Shown here: in pieces, positions 4,789-12,340 of the stretch | Numbering within the stretch: position 1 is the first letter of the stretch | Layout of the letters: every line of letters begins with the position of its first letter | From: Bacteroidales bacterium UBA1735 | Lineage (GTDB): Bacteria > Bacteroidota > Bacteroidia > Bacteroidales > Paludibacteraceae | Length of the DNA stretch: 18,608 nt | Direction of reading: 5' to 3' | NCBI GenBank assembly: GCA_002315745.1 | Contig: DCID01000019.1 | Coordinates: forward strand, 5,613 to 24,220 | Made by a program: the position numbers and the translations under genes | The notes under the pieces: model-generated | The model's input: the letters and a program-made list of their open reading frames with translations, nothing else | What the model was told of the DNA's origin: nothing | Database searches by the model: none

Positions 4789-4994
4789 TTCGGTACTGGA
4801 TCACAAAGAGACCGGAAAACTCAACAAATACTTATTACCGAGATCCCTGCCTATCAATGGCGTGCCGATACTCGCCTGCGATGACACTCTCCGGAGCCGA
4901 GCGGTGGAGGTGGTCGGATTACAAAGAGACGGTACATCTCAAATCCTGTCTTCAGGAGTTTTCTCGCGTAAAGTGATTCGGTACCGGATTTTTT
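4789..4994 (+). ncRNA. ssrS: Structured rod-like RNA, proposed 6S RNA-like transcript
   Basis: The roughly 206-base span between the Lrp gene and trpS folds by hand into a 6S-like rod. A 16-bp closing helix pairs 4789-4804 with 4973-4988 and has three G-U wobbles, which favours the plus strand. After an internal loop, GAAAACTC (4815-4822) pairs with GAGTTTTC (4956-4963). A bubble follows: its 5' side is 4823-4839 and its 3' side carries the small hairpin CCTG-TCTT-CAGG (4945-4956). Beyond it GAGAT (4840-4844) pairs with ATCTC (4936-4940), leading into a GC-rich apical arm. A T6 tract (4989-4994) ends the unit. Bubble plus 3'-side hairpin and length near 200 are 6S hallmarks; the Bacteroidales-1 RNA motif is a related possibility. 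I see no clear own promoter, so processing from the lrp transcript is possible. Structure: fairly confident; identity: inferred. Confidence 0.55.
4976..4994 (+). terminator. Intrinsic terminator at the 3' end of the structured RNA
   Basis: ATTCG (4976-4980) and CGGAT (4985-4989) form a 5-bp stem with loop GTAC, running into TTTTTT (4989-4994). The same bases form the 3' strand of the RNA's closing helix, so the two pairings are alternatives; the closing helix plus T-tract could itself terminate. Confidence 0.55.
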
Positions 4995-5062
4995 GGTTGT
5001 CGAGCAACAAAAAAACAGTTGAAAGAGTTCTAAAAGTTTAAAGAGTTCAAGAGTAAAAAGAA

Positions 5063-6157
5063 ATGAATAAGAAAATTATCCTAACAGGCGATCGTCCAAC
5101 AGGACGCTTACATATAGGTCACTACGTAGGCTCACTCCGTCGTCGTGTGGAGTTGCAGAACTCGGGCGAGTTTGACGATGTACTCATCATGATTGCCGAT
5201 GCGCAAGCATTGACCGATAATGCCGATAACCCCGAGAAGATTCGTCAGAACGTGCTACAAGTGGCACTCGATTACCTCTCTGCAGGCTTAGACCCTAAGA
5301 AATGTCATATCTTCGTGCAATCTGCTGTACCCGAATTGACCGAATTGTCGTTCTACTTCATGAACCTCGTTACCGTCAGCCGCGTACAACGCAATCCAAC
5401 CGTTAAGACGGAGATAAAAATGCGTAATTTTGAGGCAGATATACCCGCTGGCTTCTTCTGCTATCCTATCTCCCAAGCCGCCGATATCACACTTTTCCAT
5501 GGTACGGTAGTGCCCGCAGGCGAAGATCAGAAGCCAATGATTGAACTGACCAACGAGATCGTTCGTCGCTTCAATAAAACCTATGGCGAGGTACTCAACG
5601 AGTGCCAGATCCTCCTACCACAACAGGCGGCATGTCTGCGCCTGCCCGGTACAGATGGCAAAGCGAAGATGTCCAAGTCATTGGGTAACTGCATTTATCT
5701 CTCCGATACTGCCAAGGAACTGAAAAATCATGTCAACTCTATGTTCACCGACCCACAGCACTTGACTATCGACGATCCTGGACACTTGGAGGGTAATGCT
5801 GTCTTTACCTACTTAGACGCGTTTGCTACGGACGAAGACTTTGCGAAGTTCTTGCCCGACTATAAGAACCTCGACGAACTTAAGGCACACTATACCCGCG
5901 GTGGGTTAGGGGATGGTACGTGTAAGAAATTTCTCTATAACGTCCTCAATGACCGCTTAGAGCCTATCCGCACCCGTCGTGCTGAGTTGGAACAAAACCT
6001 CGACTATGTCTATGAAGTCCTACGCGAAGGTACGGAATATGCCCGTCAAATCGGTCGTCAAACCCTCTCCGAAGTGCGTCACGCCATGCAAATAGACTAC
6101 TTCGAGGATCCTAACTTTATCCAAGAACAAAAGAAACAAATTGGCCAAAACAAATGA
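5063..6157 (+). CDS. trpS: Tryptophanyl-tRNA synthetase
   Basis: A class I aminoacyl-tRNA synthetase that charges tRNA-Trp in the cytoplasm. The HIGH motif is at residues 17-20 (GRLHIGHYVGSL) and the KMSKS motif at 202-206 (KAKMSKSLGN). The pocket region PVGEDQKP-like appears as VVPAGEDQKPMIELTNEIVRRFN. At 364 aa it is slightly longer than the shortest bacterial TrpRS forms but within the family range. The start follows an A-rich stretch with no Shine-Dalgarno, as usual in this phylum. Its stop codon overlaps the lpdA start (ATGA), so the two are translationally coupled. I see no convincing promoter of its own between the RNA terminator and the ATG. Confidence 0.96.
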   Translation: MNKKIILTGDRPTGRLHIGHYVGSLRRRVELQNSGEFDDVLIMIADAQALTDNADNPEKIRQNVLQVALDYLSAGLDPKKCHIFVQSAVPELTELSFYFMNLVTVSRVQRNPTVKTEIKMRNFEADIPAGFFCYPISQAADITLFHGTVVPAGEDQKPMIELTNEIVRRFNKTYGEVLNECQILLPQQAACLRLPGTDGKAKMSKSLGNCIYLSDTAKELKNHVNSMFTDPQHLTIDDPGHLEGNAVFTYLDAFATDEDFAKFLPDYKNLDELKAHYTRGGLGDGTCKKFLYNVLNDRLEPIRTRRAELEQNLDYVYEVLREGTEYARQIGRQTLSEVRHAMQIDYFEDPNFIQEQKKQIGQNK

Positions 6158-7542
6158 AATATTTCTTAGGCATAATAGGTGGAGGCGTTGCAGGCTATAC
6201 AGCAGCAGCCAAAGCCATCGAAGCGGGCAAGAACGTACTACTCTTTGAACAAAACACCTTAGGCGGTACATGCCTGAATGTAGGCTGCATCCCTACAAAG
6301 ACGCTGCTATATAGTGCTAAGCAGTATTACAACGCTATCCATGCCGACAAATATGGTGTGAACGCAGAGCAAGTGTCGTTCGATTACACGAAGATCCAAC
6401 AACGTAAGACGAAAGTTATTCGCAAACTTGTGGCAGGCGTTAAAGCTAAGCTCAATAGTGAACTGTGCACCATAGTTAGTGGCAGCGCAAGCCTCACCCC
6501 CTGCACCCCCTCTCCCAAAGGCGAGGGGGATATTAAGTATGTGATTAGTTGCAACGGCGAGACCTACGAGGTGGAGAATCTGCTGATTTGCACAGGCTCG
6601 ACAAACTTTGTACCACCCATTCCTGGCATCCAAGATAACCCTTGCGTCTGGGATTCTACCTTAGCCCTCGAAGCCAAAGAGTTACCTTCCTCCATCGCCA
6701 TCGTAGGTGGTGGTGTTATCGGTATGGAATTTGCTACCCTCTATCACGAATTAGGCGTTCCTGTCACCGTCATCGAGGCCATGCCTACTATCCTGCCTAA
6801 CCTAGACCAAGAGGTGGTGGCTATCCTGCGAGAGAAATACGAAAAAGCAAGTATCCGCATTCTCACCAACACGAAAGTAAAAAGCCTCACCCCCCTGACC
6901 CCCTCTCCTGAAGGCGAGGGGGAGTGCGTGATTCATTGCGCAACCGCAGATGGGGAGAATATAGAGGTGCAAGCAGCCAAAGTGCTTATCTCTGTCGGTC
7001 GTCGGGCAAACATACAAGGCCTAGAAGCCCTAACCGAACTCGAATACAACCGCGGCGCCATCGTCGTGGATGACTTCATGAAGACCAATCTCCCTAATGT
7101 CTATGCCGCCGGCGATGTGACAGGTAAAATCATGCTGGCGCATGTAGCAAGCCGTCAAGCCGAAGTGGCGGTTGGTCGTATGCTCAAACAGATACCATTA
7201 CAACGTATCGCCTACAATGCTATTCCATCGGTTGTCTATACGAACCCCGAGATCGCATCTGTGGGTATAACCGAGGATGTGATGGACTGCGAGGTGCATC
7301 GGCTACCAATGACTTATAGCGGACGATTTGTGGCGGAAAACGAAGGCGAGACAGGGCTCTGTAAGATGCTCATCGATAAGAAATCTAAGGCGGTCATGGG
7401 AGTTCACATGATTGGTAACCCCTGTTCGGAATTCGTCGCTGCCGCCTCTTTCGCGGTACGTATGGGTTACACAGTCGCCGAGTTCCAACAAGTAGTCTTC
7501 CCGCATCCCACCGTCTCTGAGATCCTCAAAGAAGTGTTATGA
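6154..7542 (+). CDS. lpdA: Dihydrolipoamide dehydrogenase with two repeat-derived inserts
   Basis: A FAD-dependent pyridine nucleotide-disulfide oxidoreductase (E3) that reoxidises lipoyl groups of 2-oxoacid dehydrogenases or the glycine cleavage system, using NAD+. Visible: FAD-binding IIGGGVAGYTAA (residues 7-18), redox disulfide GGTCLNVGCIPTK with Cys40 and Cys45, ATGS-like ICTGS, NAD-binding IVGGGVIGMEFA, SVGRR, AAGDVTG, and the catalytic pair His451/Glu456 in FPHPTVSEIL. Length is 462 aa. Two nearly identical 13-14-residue inserts, SLTPCTPSPKGEGD (113-126) and SLTPLTPSPEGEGE (244-257), derive from a palindromic DNA repeat. All catalytic residues are intact, so the enzyme is probably active. 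No E1/E2 genes are adjacent. The gene overlaps trpS and nadA by four bases each. Confidence 0.95.
   Translation: MKYFLGIIGGGVAGYTAAAKAIEAGKNVLLFEQNTLGGTCLNVGCIPTKTLLYSAKQYYNAIHADKYGVNAEQVSFDYTKIQQRKTKVIRKLVAGVKAKLNSELCTIVSGSASLTPCTPSPKGEGDIKYVISCNGETYEVENLLICTGSTNFVPPIPGIQDNPCVWDSTLALEAKELPSSIAIVGGGVIGMEFATLYHELGVPVTVIEAMPTILPNLDQEVVAILREKYEKASIRILTNTKVKSLTPLTPSPEGEGECVIHCATADGENIEVQAAKVLISVGRRANIQGLEALTELEYNRGAIVVDDFMKTNLPNVYAAGDVTGKIMLAHVASRQAEVAVGRMLKQIPLQRIAYNAIPSVVYTNPEIASVGITEDVMDCEVHRLPMTYSGRFVAENEGETGLCKMLIDKKSKAVMGVHMIGNPCSEFVAAASFAVRMGYTVAEFQQVVFPHPTVSEILKEVL
6490..6530. repeat. Palindromic repeat copy 1 inserted in frame in lpdA
   Basis: A C-rich lead AGCCTCACCCCC is followed by a hairpin of CCCCCTC (6506-6512) and GAGGGGG (6523-6529). 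It matches copy 2 (6883-6923) at 35 of 40 aligned positions counted from the GCCTC. Differences cluster in the lead (three adjacent bases) and the loop (two adjacent bases). Confidence 0.85.
6883..6923. repeat. Palindromic repeat copy 2 inserted in frame in lpdA
   Basis: Same element as at 6490-6530, same orientation and same reading frame. The hairpin is CCCCCTC (6899-6905) and GAGGGGG (6916-6922). It encodes SLTPLTPSPEGEGE. Confidence 0.85.
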
Positions 7543-8462
7543 ACGAACTGCAAACACAGATACGCGCCTTAGCGCAGCAAAAACATGCCATCATCATGGC
7601 ACACTACTACTGCCGACCCGAAGTACAAGAAGTGGCAGACTTTATCGGTGACTCCTTGGCACTCGCACAACAGGCGCAGAAGACTGATGCCGACATTATC
7701 GTTATGTGTGGCGTGCATTTCATGGCAGAGACAGCGGCTATCCTTTGTCCGAACAAGAAAGTGCTTATCCCTGACCCTACAGCAGGCTGCTCCTTGGCAG
7801 ATAGTTGTCAGGCATCCGACCTTGCTGCATGGAAAGCGCAACATCCTGGTTATAAGGTTATTTCATACGTCAATACCTCTGCGGCGGTCAAAGCCCTCTC
7901 CGATATAGTAGTTACCAGCAGCAATGCCTTGCGTGTGGTTAACTCCTTTGATTCCAACGAACATCTACTTTTCAATCCCGACTGCCACTTAGGCGCATAC
8001 ATCAATGCTAAGACATGCCGACAGATGGAGTTATGGAATGGCGGCTGTCATGTGCATTCCCGATTCTCGGAGGCGAGTGTTATCGCCTTGAAACAAGCGC
8101 ACCCACAAGCGCCCGTCCTTGCGCATCCGGAGTGTCCACAATCTATTCTTGACCATAGTGACATCATCGGTTCGACACAAGCGCTGCTCAACTACGTACG
8201 CGAACATGCCGAAATAAAGGAGTTTATTATCGCTACCGAACCAGGAGTCATCTTTAAAATGCAGCAGGCACAACCATCTGCCGCTTTCTATCCCGTTGCA
8301 GGCGAAGGAGTAGGGGACTGCAATACTTGCGAGTATATGCGTCAGAATACTCTCCAAAAACTATATTCTTGCCTTGCTAATGAAACGAATATCGTTCAAG
8401 TAGATCCTCTATTAGCCCAACAAGCCCTCCAACCTATACAACGGATGTTGTCTATATCGTAA
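7539..8462 (+). CDS. nadA: Quinolinate synthase A
   Basis: A [4Fe-4S] enzyme that condenses iminoaspartate with dihydroxyacetone phosphate to quinolinate in de novo NAD synthesis. Evidence: IIMAHYYCRPEVQEVADFIGDSLAL near the N-terminus, MCGVHFMAETAAIL, IPDPTAGCSLADSC, TSSNALRVV, and C-terminal GEGVGDCNTCEYM. Likely cluster ligands are Cys84, Cys170 and Cys261 or Cys264, with spacing close to characterised NadA proteins. Length (307 aa) matches the short form of the family. The start overlaps the lpdA stop by four bases (ATGA). nadB and nadC are not in the window, so the pathway must be completed elsewhere or by an aspartate dehydrogenase. Confidence 0.95.
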   Translation: MNELQTQIRALAQQKHAIIMAHYYCRPEVQEVADFIGDSLALAQQAQKTDADIIVMCGVHFMAETAAILCPNKKVLIPDPTAGCSLADSCQASDLAAWKAQHPGYKVISYVNTSAAVKALSDIVVTSSNALRVVNSFDSNEHLLFNPDCHLGAYINAKTCRQMELWNGGCHVHSRFSEASVIALKQAHPQAPVLAHPECPQSILDHSDIIGSTQALLNYVREHAEIKEFIIATEPGVIFKMQQAQPSAAFYPVAGEGVGDCNTCEYMRQNTLQKLYSCLANETNIVQVDPLLAQQALQPIQRMLSIS

Positions 8463-8477
8463 ATCCGTACATCGTCA

Positions 8478-9503
8478 ATGAACAAAGTGCTAATCGCTAT
8501 GTCGGGTGGCATCGATTCCACCGCCGCCGCCTTGCTTCTACAAGAGCAAGGCTACGAACTGATTGGCTGCACGTTCCGCACCCGCTACACGACTGAGGCT
8601 TCCTTGCAGGCGGCAAAAGACTTGGCGCAGTCATTGGGCATAGAGCACCATATCCTCGACTTAGACGAACCCTTCGAACGCGATATAGTAGGTTATTTTC
8701 GCCATGAGTACTTGGCGGGACGCACACCTAATCCTTGCGTCGTTTGTAACCGCCTCATTAAGTTTGGTCGCTTGATGGACGAAGCCAATCGCTTAGGTTG
8801 CGATCGTATTGCTACGGGGCATTATGCTCGTATCGTTTCCAACGAAACGGGTATCTTCCTCGCTCGTGCCAAGGACGAGAAGAAGGATCAGACATATTTC
8901 CTTTGGCAACTGACCGAAGAACAACTCTCGCGCATCCTCTTTCCCTTAGGAGATTACACCAAACAGGAGATCCGTGATTACCTCTCCACCAAAGGCTATA
9001 ACGACCTCGCACACAAGGGCGAGAGTCAGGATATTTGTTTCATTCACGACGATTATCGCACCTTCTTAAACATCCCTAACCAGCCAGGTAACTACCTTAA
9101 TCAAGAGGGACAAATAGTTGGTCAACATAGTGGTTATACCAACTACACCATCGGCCAACGTAAGGGCCTTGGAATAGCTTTAGGCAAGCCTGCTTTTGTA
9201 ACGGATATCAATGCTGAGCATAACGAAGTAAGGGTAGGGGATTATGAAGCCCTACTTCGCACGGAAATTATTATCCATCATACTATTTTTCGTGGTGATT
9301 CTACGCGTCCTGTCCAAGCCCAGATTCGTTACCGTAGTCATCCTACAGAGGCGACAATAATCACCCAAGACGGTTTCCTCTCAACAGGGAAGCCCACGGA
9401 AGGGGTTTCTCTCAACTTCCGCGAACCTGTCTGGGCTCCGACACCAGGCCAATCGGTCGTTATCTATCAAGACCATCTCCTCGTGGGTGGTGGGATAATA
9501 TAA
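8478..9503 (+). CDS. mnmA: tRNA-specific 2-thiouridylase MnmA
   Basis: The enzyme adds sulfur to uridine 34 of Lys, Glu and Gln tRNAs, using ATP and a persulfide. The PP-loop ATP-pyrophosphatase motif SGGIDST is at residues 9-15. The catalytic cysteines are visible as NPCVVCN (Cys90) and SQDICFI (Cys187), together with ATGHYARI, KDQTYFLWQL and the C-terminal TIGQRKGLG. Length is 341 aa, normal to slightly short. The start region IGCTFRTRY differs from the classical VFMKNW-type text; Bacteroidota often carry more than one MnmA-like protein, and this may be one of two paralogues. It starts 15 bases after nadA, apparently in the same operon, and is followed by a terminator-like hairpin and the next promoter. 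Confidence 0.93.
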   Translation: MNKVLIAMSGGIDSTAAALLLQEQGYELIGCTFRTRYTTEASLQAAKDLAQSLGIEHHILDLDEPFERDIVGYFRHEYLAGRTPNPCVVCNRLIKFGRLMDEANRLGCDRIATGHYARIVSNETGIFLARAKDEKKDQTYFLWQLTEEQLSRILFPLGDYTKQEIRDYLSTKGYNDLAHKGESQDICFIHDDYRTFLNIPNQPGNYLNQEGQIVGQHSGYTNYTIGQRKGLGIALGKPAFVTDINAEHNEVRVGDYEALLRTEIIIHHTIFRGDSTRPVQAQIRYRSHPTEATIITQDGFLSTGKPTEGVSLNFREPVWAPTPGQSVVIYQDHLLVGGGII

Positions 9504-9516
9504 TCCCTTTACTTGT

Positions 9517-9548
9517 GATAGATTTATCTATCAATTTGTTTTTTTTGA
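9517..9548 (+). terminator. AU-rich intrinsic terminator after mnmA
   Basis: GATAGA (9517-9522) and TCTATC (9527-9532) form a 6-bp stem with loop TTTA, followed by TTTG and a run of eight T residues. The stem is weak (no GC-rich core), but its position at the end of the trpS-mnmA run fits. Confidence 0.5.
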
Positions 9549-9556
9549 CAAATTTA

Positions 9557-9588
9557 TTTGCATATTCCAAAATAAAGTAGTATCTTTG
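9557..9588 (+). promoter_or_regulatory. Bacteroidota-type promoter of fabD-aspS-lon
   Basis: TTTG (9557-9560), exactly 20 bases, TATCTTTG (9581-9588): a full consensus match. The start site would be near 9593, 18 bases before the fabD ATG. A small hairpin, CCAAA and TTTGG, spans 9591-9607 in the leader. Confidence 0.85.
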
Positions 9589-9610
9589 CGCCAAATTTGC
9601 GTTTTGGAAT

Positions 9611-10480
9611 ATGAAAGCATTTGTTTTCCCTGGACAAGGGGCTCAATTTACTGGGATGGGTAAGGATTTGTACGAGGCTTACCCTATGGCAAAAGACTTA
9701 TTCGAACAAGCCAACGATATCTTAGGTTTTCGCATTACCGACATCATGTTTGATGGTGATGCGGCAGAACTTAAACAAACCCGCGTTACACAACCTGCGG
9801 TCTTTCTGCATTCTGTTATTGCTAGTCGCGTGATGACTATTGCCGAACCGAACATGGTGGCAGGTCATAGCTTAGGCGAGTATTCTGCCTTAGTATCTTG
9901 TGGCTGCTTGGAGTTTGAAGATGCTCTTAAACTTGTCTCCAAACGTGCAGCAGCTATGCAACGTGCGTGCGAACAGCAGCCTTCAACAATGGCCGCTATC
10001 TTAGGTATGGAGGATGCTCGTGTGGATGAGTTATGCCAACAGATAAGTGGAGACGTAGTTGTTGCTGCTAATTTCAACTGCCCTGGACAAGTAGTCATTT
10101 CTGGCTCACTGAGAGGCGTAGAACGCGCTTGCGAATTACTCAAAGAGAAAGGGGCTAAACGTGCCATCGGACTGCAAGTAGGTGGAGCATTCCATTCACC
10201 ACTCATGCAACCCGCTGCCGAGGAACTGCAAGAAGCTATCCTAAGTACGACATTCCATGTGCCTCATTGCCCGATCTATCAGAATGTGAACGCCTATCCG
10301 CAACAGGATCCTGAGGCAATACGGCAGAATCTACTGCTGCAATTAACAGCTCCTGTACGCTGGACGCAAACGATACGGAACATGATCGTCGATGGCGCCA
10401 CCGAATTCTACGAATATGGCCCGGGAGACGTACTCAAAGGCCTGATTCGAAAGATTGATCCATCCGTACAAATCGGGTAG
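9611..10480 (+). CDS. fabD: Malonyl-CoA:ACP transacylase
   Basis: The enzyme transfers malonyl groups from CoA to acyl carrier protein for fatty acid elongation in the cytoplasm. The N-terminal FPGQGAQFTGMGKDLYE is typical. The nucleophile elbow GHSLGE places the catalytic serine at residue 87, and GGAFHSPLM places the catalytic histidine at 195. The C-terminal YEYGPGDVLKGLIRKI is also characteristic. At 289 aa it is slightly shorter than the common 300-310. It is the first gene after a full-consensus promoter and is followed, 42 bases later, by aspS. Other fab genes are not adjacent. Confidence 0.96.
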   Translation: MKAFVFPGQGAQFTGMGKDLYEAYPMAKDLFEQANDILGFRITDIMFDGDAAELKQTRVTQPAVFLHSVIASRVMTIAEPNMVAGHSLGEYSALVSCGCLEFEDALKLVSKRAAAMQRACEQQPSTMAAILGMEDARVDELCQQISGDVVVAANFNCPGQVVISGSLRGVERACELLKEKGAKRAIGLQVGGAFHSPLMQPAAEELQEAILSTTFHVPHCPIYQNVNAYPQQDPEAIRQNLLLQLTAPVRWTQTIRNMIVDGATEFYEYGPGDVLKGLIRKIDPSVQIG

Positions 10481-10484
10481 GGGA

Positions 10485-10517
10485 TGAAAAATTTGAAAAT
10501 GTGAAAATTTGAAAATT
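10485..10517. repeat. Tandem 8-9-bp repeat between fabD and aspS
   Basis: Units TGAAAAATT, TGAAAATG, TGAAAATT and TGAAAATT fill nearly the whole 42-base spacer. No promoter box is visible. Confidence 0.7.
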
Positions 10518-10522
10518 ATACA

Positions 10523-12301
10523 ATGTATAGAACAGTAACTTGTGGTGAGCTTAGACTTGCCGATGTATCAAAAACGGTCACTCTCGCCGGATGGGTTCAG
10601 CGAATCCGTAAAATGGGAGGCATGACGTTTATCGACCTACGTGACCGCTATGGTATCACGCAATTGGCTTTCAATCAGGGAACTGATGCCTTTGAACAAG
10701 CCAATGGGCTCGGAAGAGAGTTTGTGCTTCAAGTCACAGGAAAAGTCATTGAACGCCAGTCCAAAAACCCACAGATGCCGACGGGAGAGATAGAGATAGA
10801 TGTTCAAGAACTGAATATCCTCAATCCCGCTGTTACTCCGCCTTTCACCATTGAAGATGAAACAGATGGCGGTGACGATCTGCGCATGAAATATCGCTAT
10901 CTCGACTTACGCCGTTCGTGCGTGCGTAAGAACCTTGAACTGCGTCATCGTATGGCATTCGAAGTACGTCGTTACTTGGACGAACAAGGCTTTTTAGAAG
11001 TAGAAACACCCGTGCTGGTGAACTCAACGCCAGAAGGAGCACGCGACTTCGTGGTACCCAGCCGCATGAACCCTGGGCAATTCTATGCATTACCACAAAG
11101 CCCCCAAATCCTCAAACAGTTGCTGATGGTGAGCGGTTTTGACCGTTACTTCCAGATTGTTAAGTGCTTCCGCGACGAAGACCTACGTGCCGATCGCCAA
11201 CCTGAGTTTACCCAGATAGATTGCGAGATGTCGTTCGTTCAGCAGGAAGATATCCTCAATATGTTCGAGGGCATGAGCCGCCATCTATTCAAGACAATAC
11301 TGAACATCGATCTGCCTAAACTACCACGTATGACATGGGCAGACGCTATGAAGTATTATGGTAGCGATAAACCCGACACACGTTTCGACATGAAGTTTGT
11401 GGAACTGCAAGACATCTTCCACGCTGCCGAAGCTAACAAAGCCGAAGAGGAGCGTTTCAGCGTGTTCGCTAATGCTGCCTATATAGGCGGTATATGTGCC
11501 ACAGGATGTGCAACTTACACTCGTAAACAGTTGGATCAATTGACCGACTTTGTTAAACGTCCACAAGTAGGTGCAAAAGGCCTCGTTTACGCTAGGGTAG
11601 AGGAGGACGGAAGCGTTAAATCGAGTGTAGATAAGTTCTATACACAGGAGGTTCTGCAAGCCGTAGCCAAAGAAATGAATGCTCAGAAAGGCGATTTGTT
11701 GCTTATTCTGTGTGGTGAAGACGCTATGAAGACTCGCAAACAGTTGTCCGAGTTGCGTTTAGAGATGGGACGTCAGTTAGGTCTGCGTGACCCGAAGAAG
11801 TTCTCGTGCTTATGGGTGATCGATTTCCCCATGTACGAGTGGTCAGACGAAGAGAATCGTTTGATGGCTATGCACCATCCATTTACAAGCCCGAAACCCG
11901 AAGATATACCTCTAATGGACACCGATCCCGCGAGCGTGCGCGCCAACGCGTATGATATGGTCATCAATGGTGTCGAAGTTGGTGGTGGTTCGATTCGTAT
12001 CCACGACGCTAAGTTGCAGGAGAAAACATTTGAGATCCTCGGTTTTACGCCTGAACAAGCACAGACAAAGTTTGGCTTCCTGATGAACGCATTCAAATAC
12101 GGAGCGCCACCTCACGGAGGTTTGGCTTATGGTCTTGACCGATTCGTTAGTCTGTTCGCTGGACTTGACAGCATTCGTGACTGCATCGCGTTCCCAAAGA
12201 ATAACCAAGGCCGTGATGTGATGTTAGGCGCTCCTGGTCTGTTAGACCCTGTACAATTAGACGAACTCCAATTAGATGTGCGTAAAAAACCACAGGCTTA
12301 A
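10523..12301 (+). CDS. aspS: Aspartyl-tRNA synthetase
   Basis: A class II aminoacyl-tRNA synthetase of the long bacterial type (592 aa). Domain order: an N-terminal OB-fold anticodon-binding domain (VTLAGWVQRIRKMGGMTFIDLRDRYG, residues about 20-45), then the catalytic core with the motif 1 region (YRYLDLRR), motif 2 FRDEDLRADRQPEFTQID, the bacterial GAD insertion domain, and motif 3 GLAYGLDRFV near the C-terminus, followed by IAFPKNNQGRDVM. Whether it charges only tRNA-Asp or also tRNA-Asn cannot be decided without knowing whether asnS and gatCAB exist in the genome. It lies between fabD and lon in an apparent operon. Confidence 0.97.
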   Translation: MYRTVTCGELRLADVSKTVTLAGWVQRIRKMGGMTFIDLRDRYGITQLAFNQGTDAFEQANGLGREFVLQVTGKVIERQSKNPQMPTGEIEIDVQELNILNPAVTPPFTIEDETDGGDDLRMKYRYLDLRRSCVRKNLELRHRMAFEVRRYLDEQGFLEVETPVLVNSTPEGARDFVVPSRMNPGQFYALPQSPQILKQLLMVSGFDRYFQIVKCFRDEDLRADRQPEFTQIDCEMSFVQQEDILNMFEGMSRHLFKTILNIDLPKLPRMTWADAMKYYGSDKPDTRFDMKFVELQDIFHAAEANKAEEERFSVFANAAYIGGICATGCATYTRKQLDQLTDFVKRPQVGAKGLVYARVEEDGSVKSSVDKFYTQEVLQAVAKEMNAQKGDLLLILCGEDAMKTRKQLSELRLEMGRQLGLRDPKKFSCLWVIDFPMYEWSDEENRLMAMHHPFTSPKPEDIPLMDTDPASVRANAYDMVINGVEVGGGSIRIHDAKLQEKTFEILGFTPEQAQTKFGFLMNAFKYGAPPHGGLAYGLDRFVSLFAGLDSIRDCIAFPKNNQGRDVMLGAPGLLDPVQLDELQLDVRKKPQA

Positions 12302-12340
12302 TGTGGTCTAATTGGGATTATGTAAAATAATATATTTTGA

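Noticed and set aside
4749..4976. 75-codon plus-strand frame over the lrp-trpS spacer
   Set aside because: It overlaps the end of lrp out of frame and lies across the structured RNA; it has no family features.
6481..6923. Sequencing or assembly error in lpdA
   Set aside because: Both inserts keep the frame, all catalytic motifs on both sides are intact, and the two copies have diverged, so a real insertion is more likely.
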